NCBI GenBank assembly: GCA_004154925.1
Contig: QJNS01000267.1
Span: forward strand, 33,720-97,719
Direction: 5' to 3'
Source of the DNA: Monosporascus cannonballus
Lineage: Eukaryota > Ascomycota > Sordariomycetes > Xylariales
DNA: 64,000 bases
In this document: piece after piece, positions 26,300-36,665 of the stretch
How the letters are laid out: every line of letters begins with the position of its first letter
Numbering within the stretch: the stretch's first letter is position 1
Program-made: the position numbers and the translations under genes
The notes under the pieces: generated by a model
What the model was told of the DNA's origin: nothing
Seen by the model: the letters and a program-made list of their open reading frames with translations, nothing else
Databases searched by the model: none

Positions 26300-28650
26300 C
26301 CCGTTTTTGTTTTTTTAATTTAGTTATCGTAATTGTTTTAACGTAAGGATTATTTTGATATTAATTAAACCGTCGTTACGTACTTCTTTGTAAACTTTTG
26401 AAATAAAACCAAAATTTGGGTTTGTTAATATTATTTTAATATTTTCGTAATAACTAATATTATAAATTAGTTAAGTAATAAATAGCTTTTTAATCTAATT
26501 ATTTTTTTCGTAATTAATATAATATCGAAAATAAATTTTTAAAATGTAGTTCGTTCGTTTTATTTATTTATTTATCTCAGGTTTAAATACGTTAGATAAC
26601 TTATAATTTAAGCCGATCTATGATATTAAGCTTTATCAAAATTTAAATGCAAATATTAATTTTTATATAAAATCAGTGTTATTAATAATTTATATATATT
26701 AAAGATGTATTTAAAGAAAGTATATACCATTTATTCGGCGTTTACGTTCTTATAATAAAGTAAAAAATAGTAAAATTTCGTAAATCGATCAACGATTACG
26801 AAAATGCTATCGTAATATATTTCTATAGCTAATTTTGTAACATAAAAAGTTTGGTATTAAAATCGAATTTAATTAGATATTATGGTTGCTTTGTAATTAA
26901 TAATAACTGTAATTTTCCGTATAGCTTATATCGTCGGGTTTTTGTTCTGGCGCAAATATCGTATTATTATATATTTTTTTATATCGTTAATTTTATTTTA
27001 AAAAAGAATATGTACGTTAAAACCGTTGTAGGGTTTTATGGATCCCTGGATATCCGTATAACTAATATCTATGTATTTTTTGTACTAAACCCTTTTGGTA
27101 TTTTTCTGGAATTTGTATTTTATTTATTTTTTGGTTTTCTAGAAAACTGTTATTATATTACTGGATTTTCTGATATATATCCAAGGGTATTGCCCGAATT
27201 ATCGCAATCTGTTACGGGCGTAAATGTCGTTTTGTAACAATGTCGAAAATTATATAGCTAATTTTGACTAGTTTTTTTTTCGAAGTTTAGTTCTTTGCTT
27301 AAGGTATTTACTTTGCCATTTTTTAAGTTTTTCTTCTAGATAATAACGAAGTCGAAGTTTGCCAATTTCTTTATGTATCTTAATTATCGTTTTATAAGCT
27401 CCTTGGTCGTAGTAAATCGGATAAGGTTTTAATAATCTATATAAACCTTAATTTAGTACAAATTTCTCTTTAGGAAATACCTGAATTTTCGAAATGCCAT
27501 AATAATGGCCATAAATTCCTTATTTGGAATACAGTAATTAAATTCGGTTTTTTTAACTTATATAAGAAAAATATAATAAGGTACAGTTTGCCGTAATTAT
27601 TTCGCTGTCCGATTATTGCGTTTGATATGTAATCCGAAATATCGATTTTTAGCTTAACGGGGCGGTTAGAATCGTACATAATTCATACTGGTTCGTTAAT
27701 AATTGCATCCTTAATATCCTGAAATGCTTTTTTCGTTTTTGGCGTTTATTTGAACTTTTTTATTTTTTTCGTAAGGTTTGTTAGGAATATAATTATTTTG
27801 TTAAAGTTCCGGATAAATTTCCTGTAATAGTTGGCGAATCCAAAAAATACCTGTATTTTCTTAACTGTCGTTAACATTTGCTATTTTGTAATTATAGCGA
27901 TTTTCTTAGAATTTATCTTAATATGTCCTAGGGTAATAATATGTTCTAGATATTTTATTTCTTGCTTGTGGAATTAACTTTTTTTTTATATTAATAAATA
28001 ACTTTGCGTCCTGTAAAGCTTAAAAAGCTTTATAAATATATTTTGCGTATGCTTTTTCTGATTTCGAAAAAATAAAAATGTTATCGAAATAGCAAATAAC
28101 AAAAATATCGAGATATTTTCGTAATATATGGTTTACCATTCGTTAGAAGGTTATTGGTACGTTCGTAAATCCTATTGGCATAACCAAATACTTAAACAGT
28201 CCGTATTTCGTTCTGAAAGCTGTTTTTTATTCGTATCTTTTTTTAATCCTGATAAAATTATATTTATTTTTAAGATCGAATATTATAAACCATTTAATTC
28301 CATAAAGTCGGTTTTTTATTTTTGTAATTAAGGATAATAATATTTTATTTTTAATAATAATATCGTTTAATTATTAATAATTAACTATAAGTCGTAATTT
28401 TTTATTTTCTTTCGGTACGAAAAATATTGGGTATTTTGCTAGCGATTTCGAAAATTAAATCCATCTTTGTTATAGCCGGTTTTCTAGGTGTTCTTTAAGA
28501 GTACGTAATTTATTTTCGTTAAGGTTATATATTGGGTAAAATTTCGGCAAAGATCTTTTTTTGAAAATTATTTTATGGTTTTATTTGTTATATTTTAATA
28601 ATTTCGTATCGAATTCCTTTTCGAAAATTTATTCGTATTTATCGTATTAT
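26300..28650 (-). pseudogene. gypsy pol: reverse transcriptase, RNase H and integrase remnants
   Basis: On the minus strand the reverse transcriptase core reads YGLFKYLVMPIGFTNVP... then RKYLDIFVICYFDN (about 28,050-28,215). YFDN replaces the catalytic Y-x-D-D box, so even the active site is mutated. RNase H follows in a 69-codon open stretch (27,470-27,679) with YDSNRPVKLKIDISDYISNA and GQRNNYGKLY, matching the gypsy RNase H start. The integrase core shows DSIFVIVDRFTKFYYF (about 26,765-26,815). The order RT-RH-IN confirms Ty3/gypsy. Stops interrupt every domain. Confidence 0.85.
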
Positions 28651-30239
28651 AATGGCATATTAATTAAATTTTCTAATCTTTAGGGCTATTGTTATTTTAG
28701 ATCGTTATTTAGTTATCTTAATTTCTCTTTTATAATAATAATAAGATGTCGTATTTTTGGATATCCGTTTTTTTCTTGTATTTTATTTCTTTGTATAATA
28801 AGGTTTTTATCGTATCCTTATACCTGCATTCGTCGTTATTATCGATTAAGTATTAAGATTTTAATTTTTTTGGTTTATTAATAAGAAATAAAATGAACTT
28901 TACTTAGCTAATTTTTCCGTTAATCAAAATTTCGTATTAGCGTATTTATGGTAATCCTAAGATCATATCGTAATTTCCGAATAAAACGATATCGAAATTA
29001 ACTATCTGGTATCGTCCTTAAACAAAAATCCCGAAATAATTAATTTTGCGTATAATTTTTCCGTTATCGTAAGCAAATTCCTAACTTTCGACATTCGTTA
29101 TTATATAGGGTTTTAACTTATATCTCTATAGCAATCTAAACTTATTAACCATATCTGGTATAATGTAATTCCCGCCCAGAGCTCCGTAATCCACCATTGC
29201 GATATATTAATGCGTTTCGATTTATATATCTAAGGTAATAAGGTTATTAACGGCTTTTATCGTTGAGTTTAAACCCTTTCGTAAAAGTTCTTTTTAATTC
29301 CCCCGGGTGTCGTTATTCTGCAGCTTTTTTATAGGCAACCTTTTTTTAACTTTTGTTCGAATTTGTTAAACTTTATCTGTATTTTTTTATTCACCGCGTT
29401 AAACTGCTATATTTATTATTGTTGCCGGCGTATTGTTCCGTTAAACTATATTAGCTATTCTTAATTCTGCTATAATTCCTTTTTATTAAATAAATTGTTT
29501 TCTTATATTTGCGATTATATTCTATTATATGTCGTCCTAACTGTTATTCCAGAGATTTTCTGTAAATTAACGTATTTTTTCTTAATGGCCTTTTTTTATC
29601 AAAATTTATAATAAATACCAATTTAAAATAAAAATCTGTAATAATTTTCTTGCAATGGTTTTTTACTGTGCATTAAATCAACTCCTTTTCCGTTTGGTAA
29701 TTATATTATCCATAATAACAAAAAAGGTTTTCTTGCAGGTATTATTTTCCTTCGGGCCAGTTTTCTATGTCGGCTAACTATTACACTTTCCCGGGTGCTA
29801 TGAATCGAAAATATCGATATTATTATTTATCGTTTTTGTTATTTCTCGTACGGTTTGGGAAATCGAATTTCTTACAATATATGCAGGTAATCCGTTCGTA
29901 AATATGTTACTTCCATTTTTCGTAATTAGGATATTCTCGTCGTCGACAATATATGGCATGCATTTTGCCGTATCGGTCAAGTATTCTAAGACAGATTTTT
30001 TTATCCAATTTTGGTATTTGCATAACCATCCTTATAATGCTTTTTATGGTATTTGCAATGCTTATTAAGCCAGCTTTTTTAGCTTTTCGTATTCTTTGCT
30101 ATACCTTTCGCTATAGGGGACCTGGTATGTACTTAGATTGAATTATATTAATAAACTTATTTTCATTTTTTTAATTGTTTCTAGATTATCCTCCAGATAT
30201 TAGTTTCTAGTTATTTTGTCGTAGTTTTTTAGACGAAGG

Positions 30240-31310
30240 ATATTTGTAAATTTTATGTCCTTTTTTTCCGCAATTGTAATATTCGATCTGGCTCCAGTTT
30301 TTTTTGTGCATAACATTTAGTTCTATGGGCCTTGGTTCCCTATCGTGAAAAGTATTATTGCGTCGAAAAGCTTTGGTATTGGCCGTCTATCGGAGTTTGT
30401 TCTTATTTTTTTCTTTAATATCTTTAATACATTATACGTATTGTCAATCGTCGATCTTAATTATTTTAGCGATATAATCCGATAAATAATCGGGCCGATT
30501 AAGTTTAAAAAGTTTTTTTTGTATTTTTTAAACCGTCGAGAAACTTAGTTATTAATGCTTTTTATTTTTAATTCAATTTAGCGGTTAATTAAATTAATAT
30601 GCTGCCGTAACTAGATGCCGATTTTTTCTGTCGTAATTGCTGGATTTGCATTTTGGCTTTAATTTTTTCGTTTATTATTTCGAAAGTTTTCGTTAATGCT
30701 TATTCGAATTATTCGTAATCGTCGTAAATTCGTATTACTTCCGAGTTTCGTTTTTCGATTAATAAAGTAACGTATTTTCTTATAACGGGCTTAAACTAAA
30801 TAGCCCTATTTCCGGTAAATCGTCCGATTTCAAATCTAATTCGTATAATGGGCGTAATAAGTTAAATAAGAAAATACTTGAAATATATTCGGCATTAAAT
30901 TAAGAACAGTTATAACTTAATTAAGGTTTAATCGAAAAGTTTTGGCTTAAAAGGTTTAAGGATTTTTTTTAATTCTTTAATAAAATTTTACTGGATAATT
31001 TGATTTGTTCAAAAGGGTTTCCCGGTTTCGAAAGCTTTTTTTTTCCTTAAGCTTTTTATAGGCGGCTTAAAAGGATATTATAAAATTATAGTTATCTCTT
31101 TTAAGTTAAATAATACGTTCGTTTATGGTATCCAGGCGTCGAAGGACTTTTTTCCAAAAAAGGCGAAATTACTTTTTTCCTTTTCGGATTCCATTTTAAT
31201 ATCCGAATAATTAAGGACTTGGTAAATAAGCTATTCGGGCTGCTTGTTAATAAACATAACGTTAATCGATATTGCTTAGAATTTAACGGTACTATTAAAT
31301 AAAAGCTTGC
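30240..31310 (-). pseudogene. gypsy gag remnant with mutated CCHC zinc knuckle
   Basis: Minus-strand translation at about 30,246-30,283 gives YYNCGKKGHKIYKY: the C-x2-C-x4-H-x4-C nucleic-acid-binding knuckle with the first and last cysteines changed to tyrosine, again G to A on the coding strand. Upstream to the 5' LTR at 31,315 the capsid region is not readable. A short open stretch farther down (29,798-29,980) belongs to the gag-protease interval. Confidence 0.7.
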
Positions 31311-31314
31311 AACA

Positions 31315-31648
31315 TATAACGGTTAAAAGGTTTAACCAACTATTAAACCTTAAGTTAACGGGTTTATATTAATAGAAATGTCGTAAAAATCTATGTAATA
31401 AATATAGTAACGTATTACGTTTCGTAATATTAAGGATACTTTAAGTAACGATATTATATTACAAGCTGAAATTATTTAAACTATGGAAATAATAAGCGTA
31501 TATATTTTGATTTTTTTAATCCTGTCGAGCCCGGCTCTATGGGCTCTATGGTCGATCCTGTCGAGCCATCACGTGACTCGACCCACATGGCTTAGTCATT
31601 TCCCTGTTGCGACCGTTTTCCGAGGCCGTAGCCTGTCAGGTCATAACA
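31315..31648 (-). repeat. 5' LTR of the nested gypsy element (right on the plus strand)
   Basis: Begins TATAACGGTTAAAAGG and ends GTCAGGTCATAACA. Its outer ~130 bp are the best-preserved LTR tail in the window and keep CACGTGACTCGACCCACATG. The inner head is more mutated than the same positions of the partner LTR at 24,850. Confidence 0.9.
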
Positions 31649-31653
31649 TTTAA

Positions 31654-32700
31654 TTCCGTTTTTTACGAACTTTATTATTTTATTTACTAATGGCTACTTA
31701 TTTTTTTTGTAGATAATATTATTATAATACATCGCAAAAAAGATTAAAATGTCGTAAATTATTTAATATAACAAATATAAAAACCTTATATCTTAATAAA
31801 AAAGATAAGGATTTATAATAGTTTTTCGATATTAAAATAATTAAAAATCAATTTAATAAGAAAATCTAATTATTTTAATCTAATTTTATAAATAAGTTAA
31901 TTAGCCTAATACTTAAAAAAGTTTAAATAATCTTTTAAAGATACTCATAACTACTATTAAGCTATTGCCGAATTCTGATCTAGTTTATCCAGACTTTATT
32001 AATAAATATTGAAAAAAATCGGTTTTATTTTTTCTATAATAATTAATACGTAATTCGATATATTTTTTATAATATCCCAATTGGCTCGATTTAATATGAA
32101 CCTTACTAACGCATGTTATAAAGTTGCCGAACGAATTATATTATATTTAATCGGCATTAAAACTTTAACGTTATAATTTAAGAGTAAAAATTCATTAAAT
32201 GCTTAAAATAATATTTCTTTGCAAATAATATTATAAACCGAAAAAGTTTTAAATTTACGTTATGAAATTATTCGGAAAAATAATAAAATAACGGGCGAAT
32301 AAATAAAATATAATAATTACTTTTAGAATAAATATAAAATTATTTTTTAATGTAAATTATAAATTTTTTTAAAATTTTCGATTACTAAAAAAATTAAAAA
32401 TTACCTTAAATATGAACCAATTAAATATATAATATAATAATTAATAAATTATTCAACTTATTAACGTTAATTTTATTTTATTAATAACGAAATTACGTTA
32501 TATAAATATATATAATTTTTAATTATAATAAATCGTAAAAAAGGATTTAATTAAAATTAATTATATATTTACGGGTAATATATTAATTAACGTTTTAACG
32601 AAAATCTTTTTACGTAAATTTTTTAAGTATTTGAAAAAATAATTAAAATTAATAAATATTACGGAAGCTTTCGATTAATGGAAAAATATTTTATAAAAGA
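31654..32700 (+). pseudogene. copia pol, second part: reverse transcriptase end and RNase H
   Basis: Reading resumes exactly after the duplicated TTTAA: ...NWDLI at 24,849 continues as PFFTNFIILFTNGYLFF. Next come VDNIIIIHRKKD (the second half of the Y/F-V-D-D region), then QLARFNMNLTNACYK and ILYLIGIKTL (about 32,080-32,175). The RNase H signature is ANNIINRKSFK (about 32,225-32,260) and the end KLRYINIYN...TKIFLRKFFKYL runs to about 32,640. This collinearity shows that the two pol halves are one element. Stops are frequent. Confidence 0.85.
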
Positions 32701-32816
32701 TTTTAAAAAAATTAATTAATTAAAAAGATTAAATTATAAAAAAAGAAAATATATAATTATGGCTTTAGGAGTTATAATAATTAATATCGTCAATGGTTTA
32801 AGGTATTAAGAGAGCA

Positions 32817-32979
32817 TGTTAATTAACAAGGGGTGTTTTAATATCCTATGAACGGAAGATTCCCTTTGATCGGAATATATATGTTCCGGGATTAGATTAC
32901 TTTAAAGTGCAGTGCGCGTTCTAGAACACCTGTAACTAGTCATCAATACACACACAACTGATGTCCCTTATATCTGACA
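32817..32979 (+). repeat. Right (3') LTR of the copia element
   Basis: 163 bp, the same length as the left LTR. Its head TGTTAATTAACAAGGGGTG is the RIP product of the left LTR's intact head, while its tail, which includes CAATACACACACAACTG and ends CTGACA, is spared. A purine-rich AAGAGAGCA just upstream is a plausible polypurine tract. It is followed by the target duplication GAACG. Confidence 0.92.
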
Positions 32980-33110
32980 GAACGTCCTATTCGCGCTTGG
33001 CGTCGGCCGCGGCGTTTGCGGCAGCAGCGGCGGTAGCAGCGTCGGCGGCGGCGGCATTTACGCGTGTTACGCGCGTTACGCAAATGCGAACGGCCGTAAT
33101 ACCTTAAGTT
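32980..33110. other. GC-rich right flank of the copia insertion
   Basis: Starts with the GAACG duplication, then a GCN/GGC-rich low-complexity stretch (GCAGCAGCGGCGGTAGCAGC, about 33,019-33,038). It formerly adjoined 20,460-20,681. It keeps several CpA steps and so is less RIP-mutated than the left flank. No gene is evident. Confidence 0.5.
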
Positions 33111-33686
33111 TAAAAAGGAATTTATTATAATTATTATAAATAAACCTAGATAAAGTTATTTAATAATTACATTATTTACGGCATTATTAATATTACTATT
33201 AGTAATAATAATTGCGATTGATAATTAACATATTTAATAATTTATAACGCATTTAACGTACGTTTAAAAATAAAATAAAAATTTATTTTTAATAATAATA
33301 ATAATAATAATTTATACCATATACGTTAATATTACGATTATTTTTTTTAGCATAAGGTATTTGCGAAATTACTATATAAACCGAAAAAAAAAGATTATAA
33401 TACGCGAAAATAACAGAAAAGTAGGCGGGTAAAACACAGATTTTACCATTTTGTTATATGTTACCGCGGCGATAATAAAGGAAAACGAATATAATAATTT
33501 TTTTTCATATACTTAATATACGTATAGCTTATTGTTTTTTATTAATTAAGTTTATTAATTATATTATTTTCGTTTATTATTATAATTATTTAAACATTAC
33601 AGAAATTACGATAAACAGATTTAAGGGAATAATTTCTTTTTATTTGGGAGGTATATTATAAAATAAGGGAATCTGTATTAGTTATC
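33111..33686. other. AT-rich transition to gene island 1
   Basis: AT-rich, with an AAT microsatellite near 33,290-33,310. Composition changes to ordinary genic DNA at about 33,650-33,690. No gene is seen. Confidence 0.5.
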
Positions 33687-34037
33687 ATGCTTTATAGCAT
33701 CCGGAAAAACCTTATTCCGGCTCTCCCACAATATATAGAGAACTTCCTAGCTACCGCTCCTTGGAGCTTAATTCTAGTAAGACAATTATCATTTCCCACA
33801 CTCTATGCAACCTTTTCTCGCGATCAGCCTAACTGTGACAAAGGGACATCCAGCCCTCCTTCAGTTGGCTCGGGTGAAACACAGTCGACAGGGACAGCGG
33901 ATATCACGGTGCCGAGCTTGAGGTCGTCGGGCCGGGGAGATATACAGGAAGGCAGCAGCTCAAAGGATAAGGGCAAGGGGAAAATGGAGGGGATGAGGGA
34001 CAAGTGGAATGGTTTTACGAAAAGGAAGAAAAAATGA
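33687..34037 (+). CDS. Small hypothetical protein (116 aa) or gene remnant
   Basis: A single ATG-started open frame at the very edge of the gene island. The N-terminal half is moderately hydrophobic (residues about 18-42). The C-terminal half is Ser/Gly-rich and ends in a strongly basic Lys-rich tail (KDKGKGKMEG ... FTKRKKK). I recognise no family. A good splice donor-like AAG|GTGAGC lies just after the stop, so this may be the end of a longer gene broken by mutation or an unrelated chance frame. It sits 10 bp before the ankyrin-like remnant, possibly part of the same former gene. Confidence 0.25.
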   Translation: MLYSIRKNLIPALPQYIENFLATAPWSLILVRQLSFPTLYATFSRDQPNCDKGTSSPPSVGSGETQSTGTADITVPSLRSSGRGDIQEGSSSKDKGKGKMEGMRDKWNGFTKRKKK

Positions 34038-34046
34038 AGGTGAGCC

Positions 34047-34482
34047 TTGCATATTAAAGCTTCCTATTCACGAAATCGGCTTCATGAAGCATGCCTAGCG
34101 AGGTCTATACGCGAGGCTGTCCCAACTGCGGCATACCCACACAAACGGGAGGAGGCCTTCTCCCTAGGATATGCAGCTGATACTTGGGATGTGTGGAAGG
34201 CCACAGGACTGTTTCAGAGCAGAACTCGCCCCCTCGCCGCGATTCCTCGGTAACTCCACACCGTTGATAAGGGCAGACATAGCCAGAAAGAAGCTCTTCG
34301 TATTTTGCTCGACCATGGCGCCCCATGCAGGTTTTCACACTTTCCTCGGTTGAATCATATCCCACGTGCGGCGAGACGCAGCCTACACCACCGCATCGTT
34401 CATCCGAAGGGGTCCAAAGTGGAGCCCGCTGATTCTGTGGCAGTTGAGAATATGGAGATCGAGTGGCTAAAGGGATTCTAGT
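34047..34482 (+). pseudogene. Ankyrin-repeat-like remnant with an in-frame stop
   Basis: The plus frame from 34,047 contains NRLHEACLARSIREAV, which resembles the first helix of an ankyrin repeat, and after an in-frame TAA (34,251-34,253) continues with KEALRILLDHGAPC, resembling the second helix (x-x-L-L-L-x-H-G-A-x-x). The frame then stays open to a TAG at 34,480-34,482. TAA is what CAA gives by a RIP-type C to T change. Alternatively GTAACT at the same place could be a donor, but the only acceptor nearby would leave an intron under 40 bp. No convincing start codon is present. Ankyrin proteins bind other proteins; nothing more specific can be said. Confidence 0.35.
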
Positions 34483-35361
34483 TGTTTATTGTACGCTCAC
34501 AGGTGTCCTAAGCGGTGGCTGGGAAGACTCCTCGTTAACAGGGCTGGAGGTTTTGTAAATGCGGAAAGGTAGAGCTGCGCTAGCAGGCTTGAGAATGATG
34601 CCTGACAATAACGTAAAAGCTTGTATATGTAATATTATTGTTACGGTACGTAGGGCCCGCCGTGATCGAAGCAGATTCCCATGTCCACGTTTTAACGTAA
34701 TACGCTTGCGAACGAAGTGGACGAGGGTTATTATGTAGAAAATTTCCCTCCCCTTAGAACCCATTGATCTCGGTAAGGCAACCTAGGAGATGGTTTCCTA
34801 ATTGGGAAGTGGAGGGTCTGCTTCCGAACCCCTTGTGGTTGTACCCATAATTTCCCCAGGATTTCGACAGCACCGACTTCTCCACCGCAGACTCCGTGCC
34901 AGGAATTCCCACATGACCGGACCTGATTTCTCTGCTCCAGAGTGCAGGGTGATTGGTGCGGGTTACGACCTCCCTGGACTTCTTGAAGCCGTCTCTCTCC
35001 AACTCTGGCTATTACGTCAAGGACCTATATAGCCTTATCATACGGTGTGCTGAGGCACGAGAAGCTACCCCAACACGAGGCTTTTCGTCGCACCCGATTC
35101 GGGCGGAAGACAGAAACGCGACTGTCACGGATTCGCCATGTGACTCGGTATTAGATTTGTCCGGCCCTAAGCGGTCGCCGCATTGAAACGGCCCATGTGC
35201 GGATGCGTCTCCAAGACTACATGCATATATAAGGTCAACACTATGTACGGCAAGAGGTTGAGGATTTCCCCTGACGATCTCCTCCCACGAACGTTCAGCT
35301 CCGGGGAAAGATCTACACCACTTCATTGGAGGACACACAGCAACCCCTGTAAACCCCCAAG
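34483..35361 (+). promoter_or_regulatory. Intergenic region and likely promoter of the GH93-like gene
   Basis: Ordinary composition and no credible ORF. The proximal part carries a TATA box (35,226-35,233) about 130 bp before the start codon. Confidence 0.4.
35226..35233 (+). promoter_or_regulatory. TATA box of the GH93-like gene
   Basis: TATATAAG, 129 bp upstream of the ATG at 35,362, in the right orientation and at a distance compatible with a 5' leader of roughly 100 nt. Confidence 0.5.
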
Positions 35362-36665
35362 ATGCAGCTCCTACGAGCCACCATCGCCGGCCTCGCCGGC
35401 CTCTGCACGCTCCACCAAGCCGCCGCGACCCCAACCCCCGTCGAGGTCCGACAGACGGCGACGGTGACGGACCTGACGATCTTCTCGCCGCCGTCGAACG
35501 CCGGGTGGGTGGACCCGCGGGTGCTGTACGCGCGGGCCGTGCACCTGCGGTCCTCGGGCGACCTGCTCGCGACGTGGGAGAACTACTCGCCGGAGCCGCC
35601 GCAGGTGCACTTCCCCATCTACCGGTCCTCGGACGGCGGCGTGTCGTGGCGCGAGATCGGCCGCGTCCGCGATACCGTGAACGACTGGGGCCTGCGCTAC
35701 CAGCCCTTCCTGTACGAGCTGCCGAGCCGCATCGGCCGCTTCCCCGCCGGCACCCTGCTCCTCGCCGGCAACAGCATCCCCACCGACCTCAGCAAGACCA
35801 AGATCGACATCTACGCGAGCACCGACGGCGGCGTCAACTGGTCGTTCGTGAGCAGCGTCGCCAGCGGGGGGGAGGCCCGCCCGAATAACGGCTTGACCCC
35901 GGTTTGGGAACCTTTCTTGATGTGAGTGTTACACGTTCTATCTCGGCCGGCGGCGGCTAGTTTCCTCGCGGTTTCTGCGGAAATCTCGAGTCCGCAATTC
36001 TTGTTGGACTACGAGCTACATAGGGCATTGCGACAGGCTTTCAGGTGCTAACCAGGTTATTCGTCAACAGGGTCTACAACAACCAACTCATCTGCTACTA
36101 CGCGGACCAGCGCGACAAGAGGTTCGGCCAGAAGCTGTCGCACCAGACCACGAGGGACCTGCTGACCTGGAGCAACCCCGTGGACGACGTGAACGACACG
36201 TCGAACTTCCAGGCGCGGCCGGGCATGCCGGTCGTGGCCGCGCTGCCCAACGGCGAGTACATCTTCGTCTACGAGGTGTGCGGCACGGACGGGTGCCGCG
36301 TCCACTACCGGATGACGCGGGACCCGCTGAACGTGCTGTCGGCGCGGGGCCACACCCTCGTGTCGGACAAGGGCCAGCGCCCCGTGAGCTCGCCCTACGT
36401 CGTTTGGTCGAGCGTCGGCGGGCCCGACGGCACCATCGTGGTCAGCAGCGGCCGCGACCAGATCTTCGTCAACCGCAGGCTGGGCGATCCGGCCGCCTGG
36501 ACGGAGCACGAAGTCCCGCAGCCGAGGGCGTACTCGCGCGGCCTCACGCTGTTCAACAACGACGACAATAAGCTGTTGCTCATCGGGGCCGGGTGGCTGC
36601 CGCCGAGCAGCACGAACAGGGTCAGCGTGAGCGTCATTGATTTGAAAGCCACCATCGGGGCATGA
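35362..36665 (+). CDS. Secreted GH93-like exo-alpha-1,5-L-arabinanase (sialidase fold)
   Basis: Two exons, 35,362-35,921 and 36,071-36,665, give 384 aa. The intron (35,922-36,070) has donor GTGAGT, branch CTAAC at 36,048 and acceptor CAACAG. The N-terminus MQLLRATIAGLAGLCTLHQAAA is a signal peptide, so the enzyme is probably exported. The body has Asp-box-like repeats typical of six-bladed propeller sialidases (YRSSDGGVSW, YASTDGGVNW). GH93 enzymes release arabinobiose from plant arabinan. The Glu pair proposed to be catalytic in GH93 maps to E183 (WEPF, next to the splice site) and E255 (FVYEVCG), 72 residues apart, the same spacing I recall for Fusarium Arb93A (E170/E242). A conserved-looking AYSRGL with Tyr341 lies farther on. 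The length fits the family. Other BNR-repeat hydrolases are the main alternative. Confidence 0.85.

Larger units (their letters stand above)
24850..31648 (-). mobile_element. Ty3/gypsy LTR retrotransposon, RIP-degraded, nested in copia
   Basis: A complete 6.8-kb element with LTRs at 24,850-25,220 and 31,315-31,648 and a perfect 5-bp target duplication TTTAA (24,845-24,849 and 31,649-31,653). Its coding strand is minus: gag with a zinc knuckle (30.2-31.3 kb), then protease region, reverse transcriptase (about 28.0-28.6 kb), RNase H (about 27.4-27.7 kb) and integrase (about 26.3-27.2 kb). The order reverse transcriptase, RNase H, integrase is that of Ty3/gypsy. An additional cysteine-rich frame of opposite polarity lies next to the 3' LTR. 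All long frames are broken by RIP-type transitions. Confidence 0.92.
20682..32979 (+). mobile_element. Ty1/copia LTR retrotransposon, RIP-degraded, split by a nested gypsy element
   Basis: It is bounded by 163-bp LTRs (20,682-20,844 and 32,817-32,979) and by a perfect 5-bp target duplication GAACG (20,677-20,681 and 32,980-32,984). Without the gypsy insertion and its extra TTTAA copy the element is about 5.5 kb, a normal copia size. Domains read on the plus strand, with stops, in the copia order: gag-like region, protease-like segment, GAG-pre-integrase, integrase, reverse transcriptase interrupted at 24,849, then from 31,649 the rest of reverse transcriptase and RNase H up to about 32,690. 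The order integrase before reverse transcriptase defines Ty1/copia. It cannot encode active protein. Confidence 0.92.

Noticed and set aside
26851..27237. 128-codon plus-strand frame in AT-rich DNA
   Set aside because: Antisense to the gypsy integrase region; Phe/Tyr-rich because of AT composition, without motifs.
1..33650. Mitochondrial DNA as an explanation for the AT-rich block
   Set aside because: No mitochondrial genes or tRNAs; recognisable nuclear transposons with transition-type damage explain the composition.
34486..35434. Several 80-140 codon overlapping frames before the GH93-like gene
   Set aside because: They overlap each other on both strands, lack motifs, and the region contains the TATA box of the downstream gene.
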